A program made the translations under genes and the position numbers. Of a stretch of DNA of 64,000 nucleotides, positions 1 to 8,874 are shown one piece after another (position 1 is the stretch's first letter; each line of letters begins with the position of its first letter). The notes beneath the pieces were generated by a model. It did no database searches and was not told where the DNA came from. It worked only from the letters and a program-made list of their open reading frames with translations. The stretch is from NCBI RefSeq assembly GCF_014201145.1, contig NZ_JACHDP010000001.1, positions 6,696,001-6,760,000 on the forward strand. The letters are read 5' to 3'. The DNA comes from Micromonospora parathelypteridis. GTDB taxonomy: Bacteria; Actinomycetota; Actinomycetes; Mycobacteriales; Micromonosporaceae.

Positions 1-2
1 GG

Positions 3-269
3 GGTATGCGGATCTGCCCCGACGCCGACCCGACCGACGGGCTGCTCGACGTGGTGGTGGCGGGCCGGGTCGACCGGTGGACCCTCATCCGGGTGAAGCC
101 GCGCATCTACCAGGGCACCCACGTCAGCCATCCGCTCGTGCGCAGCTTCCGGGCCCGCACCGTGGAGCTGACCGCCGAGGGCATCACCACGTACGCCGAC
201 GGGGAACGTTCCCTGGACCTGCCGGTGACGATCACCGCCGTCCCGGGCGCCCTGCGGCTGCTGCGTTGA
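3..269 (+). CDS. Diacylglycerol kinase family lipid kinase, C-terminal fragment
   Basis: Only the last ~89 residues are inside the window; the 5' part lies upstream. The segment reads like the C-terminal beta-sandwich of bacterial DagK/YegS-type lipid kinases: a GGMRICPDADPTDG-like turn, then a KPRIYQGTHVSHP stretch and a YADGER motif close to the end. In the family this domain packs against the ATP-binding catalytic domain of soluble enzymes that phosphorylate diacylglycerol or related lipids at the membrane. The catalytic GGDGT motif is not visible here. The 3' end overlaps the convergent EamA gene by 38 bp. Confidence 0.85.
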   Translation, partial: GMRICPDADPTDGLLDVVVAGRVDRWTLIRVKPRIYQGTHVSHPLVRSFRARTVELTAEGITTYADGERSLDLPVTITAVPGALRLLR

Positions 270-1149
270 CCCGTACCGCTCCGATGCTGGCCGCGATGAC
301 CAGCACGATGGCGGCGCACTCCAGCAGGGTCAGCGCCTGCCGCAGCACCAGCCACCCGGCGAGCGTGGCGATGGCCGGGCCGAGGCTCATCAGCACCGCG
401 AAGGTGGCGGTGGGCATCCGCCGCAGCGCCAGCAGCTCCAGCGTGTAGGGCAGCCCGGAGGCGAGCACCGCGAGGGCGGTGCCGAGCGCCAGCACCTGTG
501 GGTCGAGCAGCACCGCACCACCGTCGGCGATGCCCAGTGGCAGGGTGACCAGGGCGGCGAGGGTCAGCGCCAGGGCCAGCCCGTCGGCGCCCGGGAACCG
601 CCCGCCGACCCGGGCGCTCAGCACGATGTACGCGGCCCACATCGCGCCCGCGCCGAACGCGAAGGCGACTCCGGCCGGGTTCAGCCGGTCGAAGCCGCCC
701 TGCCCGAGCAGCGCCACCCCGGCCAACGCCAGCCCTGCCCAGCCCCAGCTGGCCAGTCGTCGGGCGCCGAACACCGACAGCGCCAACGGGCCGAGCACCT
801 CCAGCGTCACCGCCGGGCCCAGCGGGATGCGTTCGATGGCCTGGTAGAACAGCGAGTTCATGCCGGCCAGCGCCAGCCCGAACGCGCCCGCCGCGAGCCA
901 GGCCGACCGGTCGTGCCCGCGCAGTCGGGGCCGGCAGACGACGAGCAGCAACAGCGCCGAGATCGTCAGCCGTAGGGTCACCGCGCCGGCCACCCCGGTG
1001 CGCGGGAAGAGCAGCGCGGCCACGGCGGACCCGAACTGCACCGACAGGGCCCCGCCGAGCACCAGGCCCACGGCGGCGATACCACCGCGCCGGGCCGTTG
1101 GCGTGTCGGCCGGCGATGGGGTGGGCAGCAGCGTGTCGGTCACGGGCAC
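232..1149 (-). CDS. EamA/RhtA-type drug-metabolite exporter
   Basis: The 305-residue, very hydrophobic protein has the repeated EamA pattern expected of ten-helix DMT-superfamily transporters (RhtA/YdcZ-like amino-acid or metabolite efflux). Visible signs are a GLVLGGALSVQFGSAVAALLF-like first helix, glycine/alanine-rich segments throughout, and a second half starting near the GVAFAFGAGAMWAAYIVLS region. The ATG start gives the usual family length of about 300 residues. The gene stands alone, convergent with the lipid kinase and divergent from the toxin-antitoxin-like pair. The substrate cannot be read from the sequence. Confidence 0.85.
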   Translation of the reverse strand: MPVTDTLLPTPSPADTPTARRGGIAAVGLVLGGALSVQFGSAVAALLFPRTGVAGAVTLRLTISALLLLVVCRPRLRGHDRSAWLAAGAFGLALAGMNSLFYQAIERIPLGPAVTLEVLGPLALSVFGARRLASWGWAGLALAGVALLGQGGFDRLNPAGVAFAFGAGAMWAAYIVLSARVGGRFPGADGLALALTLAALVTLPLGIADGGAVLLDPQVLALGTALAVLASGLPYTLELLALRRMPTATFAVLMSLGPAIATLAGWLVLRQALTLLECAAIVLVIAASIGAVRVNAAAAGRPGRR

Positions 1150-1272
1150 GACGGTAGGCGGTCAGTCTCGGCCACCCGACGCCGGTGTCCACCTGCCATT
1201 ACGAGCGGCACCGCGAAGCCGACACGGCGTAAGTGTTCGCCAATGCGGTGCTACCGGCGTACGGTCCCTGGT

Positions 1273-1581
1273 ATGACCAGCGCGATGCGGAAACTGTCGA
1301 TCTCCGTGCCACCCGACGTGGCGGAGCGCCTGGAGCGCGAGACCAACGCGAGCGCGTACATCACCCAGGCCGTCCGTGACCGGATGCGTCTGGACGCCCT
1401 GGACGCGGAACTGGCCCACCAGGGCATTCAGATCACCGACCAGGGCGTTGCCGAGGCACGCGCCCGCCGGGCCGCCGTCGAGGCCGACTGGTCGCCGGAG
1501 CGCCGCCGAGCACTTCGCGAGCGGGCACGCCAAACCGCCTTGGACGCCGCCGCCGGCACTGTCGACCAGCCGGCCGCGTGA
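1273..1581 (+). CDS. VapB-like ribbon-helix-helix antitoxin candidate
   Basis: The 102-residue product starts with a short strand and helix (RKLSISVPPDVAERLE) typical of ribbon-helix-helix DNA-binding proteins, followed by a charged helical tail that would contact a toxin. It is followed with a GTGA overlap by a PIN-like gene, the usual antitoxin-toxin order in type II modules. ATG 1273 is preferred to the upstream in-frame ATG at 1243 because the RHH strand begins a few residues after it; ATG 1285 is another option. In family systems the antitoxin represses its own promoter and neutralises the toxin. Function is inferred from size, fold and order. Confidence 0.7.
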   Translation: MTSAMRKLSISVPPDVAERLERETNASAYITQAVRDRMRLDALDAELAHQGIQITDQGVAEARARRAAVEADWSPERRRALRERARQTALDAAAGTVDQPAA

Positions 1582-1973
1582 CCGCCGACGACCGGCCGGT
1601 CCGGCTCGTACTGGACCGGTCGGCACTGCTGGCCTACCTGGCGGGATCGGTGCATGTCGGGGAGCCGCTGCACGAGGTCATCCAGGACCGCAACCGGTTC
1701 GGCGTCACCGCGGTGACCGCGGCGGAGGCCATGGCGATCGTCAGCGACCCGAAGGAGCGGGCGACCCTTCACCGGCTGCTGTCCCTCGACGCCTGCGAGG
1801 TGCTCTCCACCGAGGGGCACTCCTGGCACGAACTCAGCTTCTGGCGCACGGTGACGGGTCGCGCCGACCTGGCGAGCACGGTGCTGGCCGTCCTCGAACA
1901 CGACGCGTCGATCCTGACCGGGGAGGACCGGTACGGCGACGGCGAGCTACCGGTGATCCACATTCCCGACTGA
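1578..1973 (+). CDS. PIN-domain VapC-like toxin candidate
   Basis: This 131-residue protein starts at a GTG overlapping the antitoxin stop. It begins with VRLVLDRSALLAYLAG, which matches the first strand and aspartate of PIN ribonuclease domains. An internal TAAEAMAI segment would supply the second acidic residue, and GRADLASTVLAVLEHDASILTGED resembles the PIN C-terminal acidic region. VapC toxins are Mg-dependent RNases that cut tRNA or rRNA when the antitoxin is degraded. Similarity is moderate and the acidic set is not perfectly canonical, so a degenerate or non-toxic PIN protein is possible. Confidence 0.7.
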   Translation: MTADDRPVRLVLDRSALLAYLAGSVHVGEPLHEVIQDRNRFGVTAVTAAEAMAIVSDPKERATLHRLLSLDACEVLSTEGHSWHELSFWRTVTGRADLASTVLAVLEHDASILTGEDRYGDGELPVIHIPD

Positions 1974-1990
1974 CGGCACGACCCCCACGG

Positions 1991-2761
1991 TCAGCCCGGC
2001 AGGGCGAGATCGAGCACGGCGCCCAGGCCGTTCTCCCGACCCGGTTCGGCGGCCGGGAGCACCAGCACCGCGCAGCCGGCGGTGACCGCGCCCGCGTCCG
2101 CCGGTGAATCACCGACCATCAGCGTCTGCTCCGGGTCGACGCCGAGCATCCCGCACGCACGCCAGAAGATCGCCGGGTCCGGCTTGCAGCGCCCCACCTC
2201 GTACGAGAGCACGAACGCGTCGACCAGGTCGGTCAACCCCCACGCGTCGAAGTGCGGTCGCAGGTCGAAGCCGATGTTGCTGACCACCGCCACCGGCACC
2301 CCGGCGTCGCGCAGCGCGGTGAGCGTGGGCGCGGTGTCCGCGTACGGCAGCCAGCCCTCGGCGATCAGCAGCCGCTCGTAGAGCGCCTCGGCGAAGCCGT
2401 CGATGCCGGCGTCGACCGTCTCGGCCAGCCCGGTGTACGCGCCCCGGTGGGCGTGTTGGTAGAGGTCCCGGTCGGCCCACAGCTCGGCCAGCCGGGGCGG
2501 CACCCGCGCAGGCAGTGGCCCGCCCGCGCGCCCGGCGGTCAGCAGCCGGTCGGCCAGCGAGGTGGCACGGACCCGGTCCAGGGTGACCCCGCACGTCGCC
2601 GCGGCCTCCAGCACCCATTGCCGGGGCTCCTCCACCTGGGCCAGGGTGCCGTGGAAGTCGAAGAGCACCGCCTTGACGGGCCGTCGGGACGCCCGCGGGG
2701 CGGCGACGGCCTCGGCGCTGCCCGGCGGAGGGGTCTGGGGCGGTTCGGCATGGTCCGGCAC
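1991..2761 (-). CDS. HAD-superfamily hydrolase
   Basis: The protein carries HAD motif I as FDFHGTLA (nucleophile Asp in DFHGT), motif II around VVSNIG, and motif III/IV with CKPDPAIFW followed by MVGDSPADAGAV. This is the full set for a haloacid-dehalogenase-type phosphatase with a helical cap. Such enzymes hydrolyse small phosphorylated metabolites; the substrate is unknown. The start is uncertain. GTG 2761 has an AGGG a few bases upstream and leaves room for the divergent helicase promoter, while an ATG at 2830 would add a Pro/Ala-rich N-terminus that looks non-coding. Confidence 0.82.
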   Translation of the reverse strand: MPDHAEPPQTPPPGSAEAVAAPRASRRPVKAVLFDFHGTLAQVEEPRQWVLEAAATCGVTLDRVRATSLADRLLTAGRAGGPLPARVPPRLAELWADRDLYQHAHRGAYTGLAETVDAGIDGFAEALYERLLIAEGWLPYADTAPTLTALRDAGVPVAVVSNIGFDLRPHFDAWGLTDLVDAFVLSYEVGRCKPDPAIFWRACGMLGVDPEQTLMVGDSPADAGAVTAGCAVLVLPAAEPGRENGLGAVLDLALPG

Positions 2762-2847
2762 GCCGTGCACCCTACCGACCGCCGCCGACGGCCCGGCCGG
2801 ACGGCCTTGTCGAGTGGCGTGTCCCGGCACGCACTAATCTTGGTGCC

Positions 2848-5658
2848 ATGTCGAGCCCCGCCGAGCGGTACGCAGCAGCGCGCCGCCAGGCCGCACAGGC
2901 CTCACAGTTTCCGGCGCTGGACGAGTTCGCCCTTGACCTGGGGTTCGATCTCGACGACTTCCAACGGGAGGCGTGTCAGTCGTTGGAGCGGGGCAGCGGT
3001 GTGCTGGTCTGCGCTCCCACCGGTGCCGGTAAGACGGTGGTCGGGGAGTTCGCGGTCCACCTGGCGTTGCGCGGGCGGCCCGACGACCCGGCGCCCGCCG
3101 ACGACGCGTCGACCCCGCCGGCCCCGCCGGCCCGGCGCAAGTGCTTCTACACCACGCCGATCAAGGCGTTGTCCAACCAGAAGTACCACGACATGGTCGC
3201 CCGGTACGGCGCCGACCAGGTGGGCCTGCTGACCGGCGACAACGCCATCAACGGTGACGCGCCGGTGGTGGTGATGACCACCGAGGTGCTGCGCAACATG
3301 CTCTACGCGGGCTCCAGCGCCCTGCAGGGGCTGGCGTACGTGGTGATGGACGAGGTGCACTACCTGGCCGACCGGTTCCGCGGTGGGGTGTGGGAAGAGG
3401 TGATCATCCACCTGCCCGCCTCGGTCACCCTGGTCTCGTTGTCGGCGACCGTCTCCAACGCCGAGGAGTTCGCCGACTGGCTGGTCACGGTGCGCGGCGA
3501 GACCGCCGTGGTGGTCAGCGAGCACCGGCCGGTGCCGTTGTGGCAGCACATGCTCGTCGGTAAGCGGATGTTCGACCTGTTCCACGACGCCGACGCGGCC
3601 CGCAAGCACGATGTGCACCCGGAACTGCTGCGCTACACCCGAGAGACCGCCCGGCGGCTGGAGTTGGGCGAGGGCCGCAGCGCGGGGCCCGGCGCCGGCC
3701 GGCGTGGCCCGCGCTGGCGTGGCCCGCTGCGCCCGGACATCGTCGACCGGCTGGATCGGGAGGGTCTGCTTCCGGCGATCCTGTTCATCTTCAGCCGGGC
3801 CGGTTGCGCCGCCGCCGTGCAGCAGTGCCTCGCCGCCGGGCTGCGGCTCACCTCGCCCGAGGAACGGACCGAGATCCGCCGCGTCGTCGAGTCGCGGGTC
3901 ACCGCGATTCCCGGCGAGGACCTGTCGGTGCTGGGTTACTGGGAGTGGCTCGACGGCTTGGAGCGCGGCCTGGCCGCCCACCACGCCGGCATGCTGCCGG
4001 TGTTCAAGGAGATCGTCGAGGAGTTGTTCGTCCGCGGTCTGGTCAAGGCGGTCTTCGCCACCGAGACCCTCGCGTTGGGCATCAACATGCCGGCCCGCTG
4101 CGTGGTCCTGGAACGACTGGTGAAGTACAACGGCGAGGCGCACGTCGACCTGACCCCGGGGGAGTACACCCAGCTCACCGGTCGGGCGGGCCGTCGTGGC
4201 ATCGACGTGGAGGGGCACGCCGTCGTGGTGTGGTCCCCGGAGACCGACCCGCGGCACGTGGCCGGGCTCGCCTCCACCCGCACCTACCCGCTGCGCTCCA
4301 GCTTCCGGCCCTCGTACAACATGGCGGTGAACCTGGTCGGCACGGTCGGCGCGGAGCCGGCCCGTGCTCTGCTGGAGTCCTCGTTCGCCCAGTTCCAGGC
4401 GGACCGGTCGGTGGTCGGCCTGGCCCGGCAGGTGCAGCGCAACACCGAGACGATCGAGGCGTACGGCGCGGAGGCCGCCTGCCATCACGGCGACTTCGAC
4501 GAGTACTTCGCGCTGCGGGTGGCGATCGCCGACCGGGAGAAGGCGATCGCCCGGCAGGGGCAGACCCAGCGCAAGGCCGCGGCGGTGGCGTCGCTGGAGC
4601 GGCTGCGGGTCGGCGACGTGATCCGGGTTCCGTCGGGCCGGCGGGCCGGGCTGGCCGTCGTGCTGGACCCGGCGACCGGTGGGTTCGGTGAGCCCCGACC
4701 GCTGGTGCTCACCCAGGACCGCTGGGCCGGGCGGGTCAGCCCCGGCGACTTCAGCACTCCCGCCGAGGTGCTGGCTCGGATCCGGGTGCCGAAGCACTTC
4801 AACCACCGTTCGCCGGGCGCGCGGCGTGATCTCGCCGCCGAGGTCAGCGGCACCGGCCTGGACCGGCACGGCGGCCGACGGGGTGGCCGTTCCCGGCAGG
4901 CGACCGGCGAGGACCACCGGCTCACCCAGCTCCGCTCCGAGCTGCGGCACCACCCCTGCCACGCCTGCCCGGAGCGGGAGGACCACGCCCGCTGGGCGGA
5001 ACGGCGTCGGCGGCTGGAGCGTGACACCGAGGAGCTGCGCGAGCGGGTCTCCGGGCGCACCGGTTCCCTCGCGCGGACCTTCGATCGGATCGTGGCGCTG
5101 CTGACCGAGCGCGGCTATCTCGCCCGCGACGGCGCGGTCACCGACGCTGGTCGGATGCTCGGTCGGATCTGGACCGAGGCGGACCTGCTGGTCGCCGAGT
5201 GCCTGCGCCGGGGAGTGTGGAACGGGCTGTCCCCGTCCGAGTTGGCAGCCGCGGTGTCCGTGGTGGTCTTCGAGGCGCGCCGGGACGTCGACGAGCGGGC
5301 GTCGTTGCCGCGCGGGCCGGTGGCAGACGCGGTGGACGAGACGCTGAAGCTGTGGGGGGAGATCGAGGCCGACGAGGCGGCACGCGGGCTGACCGCGACC
5401 CGGGAGCCGGATCTCGGCTTCGCTTGGCCCGTCTACCGGTGGGCCCGGGGTGAGGCGCTGGCCAAGGTGCTCGGCAGCGGTCACGAGATGGACGGTGAGA
5501 TGCCCGCCGGTGACTTCGTCCGGTGGGCGCGACAGGTGGTCGACCTGCTCGGTCAGCTCGCCGACTCCGGCGGCGCCTCGCCGGAGCTGCGTTCGACCGC
5601 CCGACAGGCGATCGCGGCCATCAACCGGGGCGTCCTGGCGTACCACACCTCCGCCTGA
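2848..5658 (+). CDS. helY: HelY/Mtr4-type DEAD/DEAH-box RNA helicase
   Basis: The 936-residue protein has a Ski2/Mtr4-like superfamily 2 helicase layout. Walker A is APTGAGKT near residue 57, the Walker B box is MDEVHY near residue 168, SLSAT is motif III, and a TGRAGRRG motif VI lies near residue 445. The C-terminal half contains the DSHCT-type helical region and a charged linker with a CxxCxE segment. Actinobacterial HelY proteins of 900-950 residues match this length; they are thought to act in RNA unwinding or turnover. The ATG lies 12 bp after a TAATCT box, suggesting a nearly leaderless transcript. It stands alone, divergent from the HAD gene. Confidence 0.93.
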   Translation: MSSPAERYAAARRQAAQASQFPALDEFALDLGFDLDDFQREACQSLERGSGVLVCAPTGAGKTVVGEFAVHLALRGRPDDPAPADDASTPPAPPARRKCFYTTPIKALSNQKYHDMVARYGADQVGLLTGDNAINGDAPVVVMTTEVLRNMLYAGSSALQGLAYVVMDEVHYLADRFRGGVWEEVIIHLPASVTLVSLSATVSNAEEFADWLVTVRGETAVVVSEHRPVPLWQHMLVGKRMFDLFHDADAARKHDVHPELLRYTRETARRLELGEGRSAGPGAGRRGPRWRGPLRPDIVDRLDREGLLPAILFIFSRAGCAAAVQQCLAAGLRLTSPEERTEIRRVVESRVTAIPGEDLSVLGYWEWLDGLERGLAAHHAGMLPVFKEIVEELFVRGLVKAVFATETLALGINMPARCVVLERLVKYNGEAHVDLTPGEYTQLTGRAGRRGIDVEGHAVVVWSPETDPRHVAGLASTRTYPLRSSFRPSYNMAVNLVGTVGAEPARALLESSFAQFQADRSVVGLARQVQRNTETIEAYGAEAACHHGDFDEYFALRVAIADREKAIARQGQTQRKAAAVASLERLRVGDVIRVPSGRRAGLAVVLDPATGGFGEPRPLVLTQDRWAGRVSPGDFSTPAEVLARIRVPKHFNHRSPGARRDLAAEVSGTGLDRHGGRRGGRSRQATGEDHRLTQLRSELRHHPCHACPEREDHARWAERRRRLERDTEELRERVSGRTGSLARTFDRIVALLTERGYLARDGAVTDAGRMLGRIWTEADLLVAECLRRGVWNGLSPSELAAAVSVVVFEARRDVDERASLPRGPVADAVDETLKLWGEIEADEAARGLTATREPDLGFAWPVYRWARGEALAKVLGSGHEMDGEMPAGDFVRWARQVVDLLGQLADSGGASPELRSTARQAIAAINRGVLAYHTSA

Positions 5659-5824
5659 TCGTCACATTCCGTCGTCATCGCTGACGAATTGATGTGTCGG
5701 ACTGTCACCGCTACGGCACCCCCCGGATAGCTCGGGGGGCGCTGTCGCCGCTGTTCACGGCACCCCTGATCATTGCCCGAGCGCATTTGTTGACGCGCCG
5801 GTAACCAATGGGGAGAGGACCGCC

Positions 5825-6709
5825 GTGGCGGACATCAATCACTTTGAGTATGGATGGATCACGCCCGCGCTGAGTTACGCGTTGTCCGTACTCGGTTCGG
5901 TCCTCGGGCTGATCTGCGCCGGGCGTATCCGTACGGCGGGCACGGCCGGCCAGCGGGCGTGGTGGGGTCTGCTGTCGGCCTGGGCACTGGGTGGAACCGC
6001 CATCTGGGCGATGCACTTCATGGCCATGCTCGGCTTCGCCGTCGACGGCACCCGGATCCGCTTCGACGTGCCGCTGACCGTGGCCAGCACGGTCATCGCC
6101 GTGGTGGCGGTCGGCATCGGCCTGGCCATCGTGGGCACCGGCCGGTTGAATCCGGTACGACTGGTCGCGGGTGGCGTCTTCACCGGTGCCGGCGTGGCGT
6201 CCATGCACTACACCGGGATGGCGGCGATGCGCCTCAACGGCAGCCTCGGCTACGACACCATCCGGGTCGTGCTCTCGGTGGTCATCGCCGTCGTGGCGTC
6301 CACCGTCGCGCTGTGGCTCGCGATGACCGTCCGACGAGGGCTGGCGATCTTCGCCTCCGCGCTGGTCATGGGCATCGCCGTGAACGGAATGCACTTCACC
6401 GGGATGAGCGCCCTGTCGGTGCACCGCCACGAAGGTACGGGCGAGGTGACCGGCGCCTCGGTGAGCACGCTGCTGGTGCCGATCGTGGTGGCGGTGATCT
6501 TCGGCGTGGTGGGTCTGCTCTACGCCCTGCTCGCCGCGCCGAACGACGACGACCGGGCCGCCGCCGCGTACCTGGACGGGCGGCGGGTCCCGGAGCCGGC
6601 CGCCGTGACGCCGGTCTCCGCTCCGGACCCGGTCGGGTTGCGCGCCCGCTCGACCCTCGGCCAGCCGGGCACCCCGTTCCCGTCCCGCCGGGACACGCCA
6701 CCCCGATGA
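5825..6709 (+). CDS. MHYT-domain integral membrane sensor
   Basis: The 294-residue protein contains three MHYT-type motifs within predicted membrane helices: MHFMAML, MHYTGMAAM and MHFTGMSAL. In this family the Met/His residues are proposed to bind copper or sense gases such as O2, CO or NO. Most relatives carry GGDEF/EAL output domains; here the cytoplasmic tail is only a short Pro/Arg-rich segment with no enzymatic domain. It starts at GTG 5825 behind a GGGGAGAGG ribosome site. No partner gene is adjacent, so any output protein must be elsewhere. Confidence 0.88.
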   Translation: MADINHFEYGWITPALSYALSVLGSVLGLICAGRIRTAGTAGQRAWWGLLSAWALGGTAIWAMHFMAMLGFAVDGTRIRFDVPLTVASTVIAVVAVGIGLAIVGTGRLNPVRLVAGGVFTGAGVASMHYTGMAAMRLNGSLGYDTIRVVLSVVIAVVASTVALWLAMTVRRGLAIFASALVMGIAVNGMHFTGMSALSVHRHEGTGEVTGASVSTLLVPIVVAVIFGVVGLLYALLAAPNDDDRAAAAYLDGRRVPEPAAVTPVSAPDPVGLRARSTLGQPGTPFPSRRDTPPR

Positions 6710-6735
6710 CGCCGGGCGGTGCTCGCGGGGGAGGG

Positions 6736-7599
6736 TCAGGTCGGCGGGCGGCCGGGCCGGTTGCCGTCGATGCTGAGGGTGGCCAGCAGCCCGGGATGGT
6801 CGGTCGCCCCGTGCATGGCGACCGACCTGCGGCAGCAGAGCGTGACGTCGAGCGTCGCCACGATGTGTTGCACCGCGCCGTCGTCGATCCGCTGGTGACC
6901 CGGCGGCGTGCAGGACCGCACGTCGGGGTCGCCGCCGTCGCGGAGGTTGAGGTCGCCGCCCAGCACCACCGGCGCGTACCCGGCGCGCCCGCGGATCGTC
7001 GGCAGGATCGTGTCGAGCAGGTGGCGGCACTGGGTGAGCGCGACGCGGTAACCGGTTGCCGCGAGATGAGTAGTGCAGGCGAGCAGAGCACCGTCGACGT
7101 CGACGCAGAGCCAGGATCGTTCCTCGGGGTCCGCGACGTCCTGGGTCGGGTGGAAACCGCCGTACACGGCACGCGGGGTGTCCGGTGTCCGCACGTGGGT
7201 CAGCAGCCCGACGCCGTACGGCTGGCCGTTGCGGCACCGCGTGTCGGCGCCGCTCGGACGGTCGCCGGCGGCCTGGAACGCGGACACGGCGACCCGGCCG
7301 GTGTGGACGGCCGCGAACACCCGCTCCAGGGCGGTCACGTCGTCCCGACAGATCTCGTTGAGGGTGACCAGGTCGGGAGCCTCCGCGCTGATCACCTCGG
7401 CGGCCCGGGTCAGCGACCGGCCGGTGTAACAGCCGGCGCGGCCGCTGTTGCAGAGGTTCAGCTGGAGCACCCGCAGGATCGTGGGTTCGGCGGCGTCCGT
7501 CGAGTTGGTCACCGACGCGCCGGCGGGCAGTCCGGCGGCGGCGATCAGGCAGCCGACGGCCAGGGCCCGACGCAGGAATCGGAAGGAACGGTCGGCCAC
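6736..7599 (-). CDS. Secreted endonuclease/exonuclease/phosphatase-family protein
   Basis: The 287-residue protein has an N-terminal signal peptide (basic start, hydrophobic stretch ending around AGLPAGASV). It is followed by an EEP fold: LQLNLCNSG at the first strand, a catalytic Glu in LVTLNEIC, GGDLN in the middle, and a C-terminal TDHPG that stands for the usual SDH motif. EEP enzymes are Mg-dependent phosphodiesterases acting on nucleic acids, phospholipids or other phosphoesters. The export signal suggests an extracellular or wall-located enzyme. It starts at GTG 7599. The substrate is not determinable. Confidence 0.8.
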   Translation of the reverse strand: MADRSFRFLRRALAVGCLIAAAGLPAGASVTNSTDAAEPTILRVLQLNLCNSGRAGCYTGRSLTRAAEVISAEAPDLVTLNEICRDDVTALERVFAAVHTGRVAVSAFQAAGDRPSGADTRCRNGQPYGVGLLTHVRTPDTPRAVYGGFHPTQDVADPEERSWLCVDVDGALLACTTHLAATGYRVALTQCRHLLDTILPTIRGRAGYAPVVLGGDLNLRDGGDPDVRSCTPPGHQRIDDGAVQHIVATLDVTLCCRRSVAMHGATDHPGLLATLSIDGNRPGRPPT

Positions 7600-7678
7600 G
7601 CGGGCTCCGGGTGAAGGAGGCGACAGTCTTCGCCGAGGTGCCGGTGATCGTACCGGCGACCGGACCGCGCGTGGGCTA

Positions 7679-7713
7679 CCGAGGGGGTACGCGCACCGCG
7701 CGTACCCCCTCGG
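7679..7713 (-). terminator. Strong hairpin downstream of the SMP-30-like gene
   Basis: A perfect 16-bp inverted repeat (7679-7694 and 7698-7713, core CCGAGGGGGTACGCGC) with a 3-base loop lies 5 bp after the stop of the minus-strand gene ending at 7719. There is no U-tract, as is common for actinobacterial terminators. Confidence 0.75.
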
Positions 7714-7718
7714 GTTGC

Positions 7719-8657
7719 TCAGCGGGTGCGGACCGCGACGGCCGTGTACGGCGTGGTCGGGGTCGGCGGCGTGGTGAAGCGGGCGTTGGGCAGGTAGAGC
7801 CGGCCCAACGCCTCGGCGACGGTGGTGGGCACGTCGAAGTTCGGGTCGGTGATGGTGCCGGTGACCGTCCCCGTCGTGCCGGCGCGGTTCAGCGTGACCA
7901 CCGCGATCTGGTTGAGCCTGTTCTGCACGACGTAGAGGGTGCGGCCGCGCAGCAGCAGCCCGTCGCCGTTGGCGAAGGTGTAACCGGGCACGTCCACGAC
8001 GGTGGTCGCGCCGGTTGCCGGGTCGACCCGGTACAGCGTTCCGGTGTTGGACTGGACGACGATCAGCGCCCGTCCGTCGGGTGTGGTGGCGATGCCGTTG
8101 AGGTTCACGCCCGTGCCGACCTGCTGGTACGCGCCGGTCAGCGCGATGGTGGTGAACGTGTCGGCGGGCGGCAGCGCGCCGCCACGGCCGAGCGACAGCC
8201 GGTAGAGCACCGGGCGGTTGGAGTCGGTGAAGTACGCGGCGTCGCGGGTCAGGATGACGTCGTTGACGAACGTCGGGGCGGTGGCGAACTGGTAGCGCGC
8301 CAGCACCTCGCCGGTGCGGGTGTCGAGCACGCGGGCGTCGCCGGCGGTGCCGCCGGAGACGAAGAGCCGGCCGCGTGGGTCGATCTTGAGGCCGAGCGAC
8401 GGGGTGCCGGTGGGTGCGCCGATCGTCGTACCCCGGCCGGTCTTCAGGTCGACGCGCTGGATGGCGCCCGTGGCGCGGGAGCCGAAGTACGCGTACCGGC
8501 CGGCGGCGGCGATGCCCTCGGGCTGGAACCCTTCGGGCAGGGCGAGGACGGTGGGCAGCCGCCGTCCGGGATGCGCCTGCGCGGGGGCGACGGCGACGGA
8601 GGTCAGGAGAGCGGCGGTCAGGGCGCCGCCGAGCGCGGCCCTGAGGGGTCGGTTCAC
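7719..8657 (-). CDS. Secreted beta-propeller protein, SMP-30/gluconolactonase-like
   Basis: Starting from GTG 8657, which has a good GGAAGGAG site, the product is 312 residues. It has a clear signal peptide (RAALGGALTAALLTSVAVAPAQA). The rest is a repetitive beta-propeller with blades such as VDLKTGRGTTIG, VLDTRTGEVLARY and LYRVDPATGATTVV, resembling SMP-30/NHL-type six-bladed propellers. Family members bind metal and may hydrolyse lactones or simply scaffold; catalytic residues could not be assigned. An in-frame ATG at 8726 would put a non-signal sequence in front of the signal peptide and was rejected. A strong terminator follows. Confidence 0.8.
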   Translation of the reverse strand: MNRPLRAALGGALTAALLTSVAVAPAQAHPGRRLPTVLALPEGFQPEGIAAAGRYAYFGSRATGAIQRVDLKTGRGTTIGAPTGTPSLGLKIDPRGRLFVSGGTAGDARVLDTRTGEVLARYQFATAPTFVNDVILTRDAAYFTDSNRPVLYRLSLGRGGALPPADTFTTIALTGAYQQVGTGVNLNGIATTPDGRALIVVQSNTGTLYRVDPATGATTVVDVPGYTFANGDGLLLRGRTLYVVQNRLNQIAVVTLNRAGTTGTVTGTITDPNFDVPTTVAEALGRLYLPNARFTTPPTPTTPYTAVAVRTR

Positions 8658-8759
8658 TGTGCTCCTTCCGGGCGGAAACGCGGCACGCGCCGTCGATCCG
8701 CCACGATCAATGGGGCCAGGACCCAACCCACTGTACGTCCGGCGCGAGCTACCTGCCCG

Positions 8760-8801
8760 GGGTCACCGGCGACGGTCTCCTCGGACCGCCGCCGGTGACC
8801 C
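8760..8801 (-). terminator. Hairpin terminator after the GH81 gene
   Basis: Arms GGGTCACCGGCG (8760-8771) and its exact complement (8790-8801) enclose a loop that can itself pair (CGGTC/GACCG). It lies about 75 bp past the GH81 stop on the minus strand, without a U-run. Confidence 0.65.
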
Positions 8802-8874
8802 GTCGGGCGTGGACAGTCGGCTGGTTCGCCACGCCCAGCACCTTGTCGACCCGTGTCAGGACCGGATGGATCGA

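Noticed and set aside
2902..5646. A 914-codon open frame on the minus strand opposite the helicase gene
   Set aside because: It mirrors a clear helicase on the plus strand. Its composition is Arg/Gly/Pro/His-rich with no domain motif, as expected from high third-position GC.
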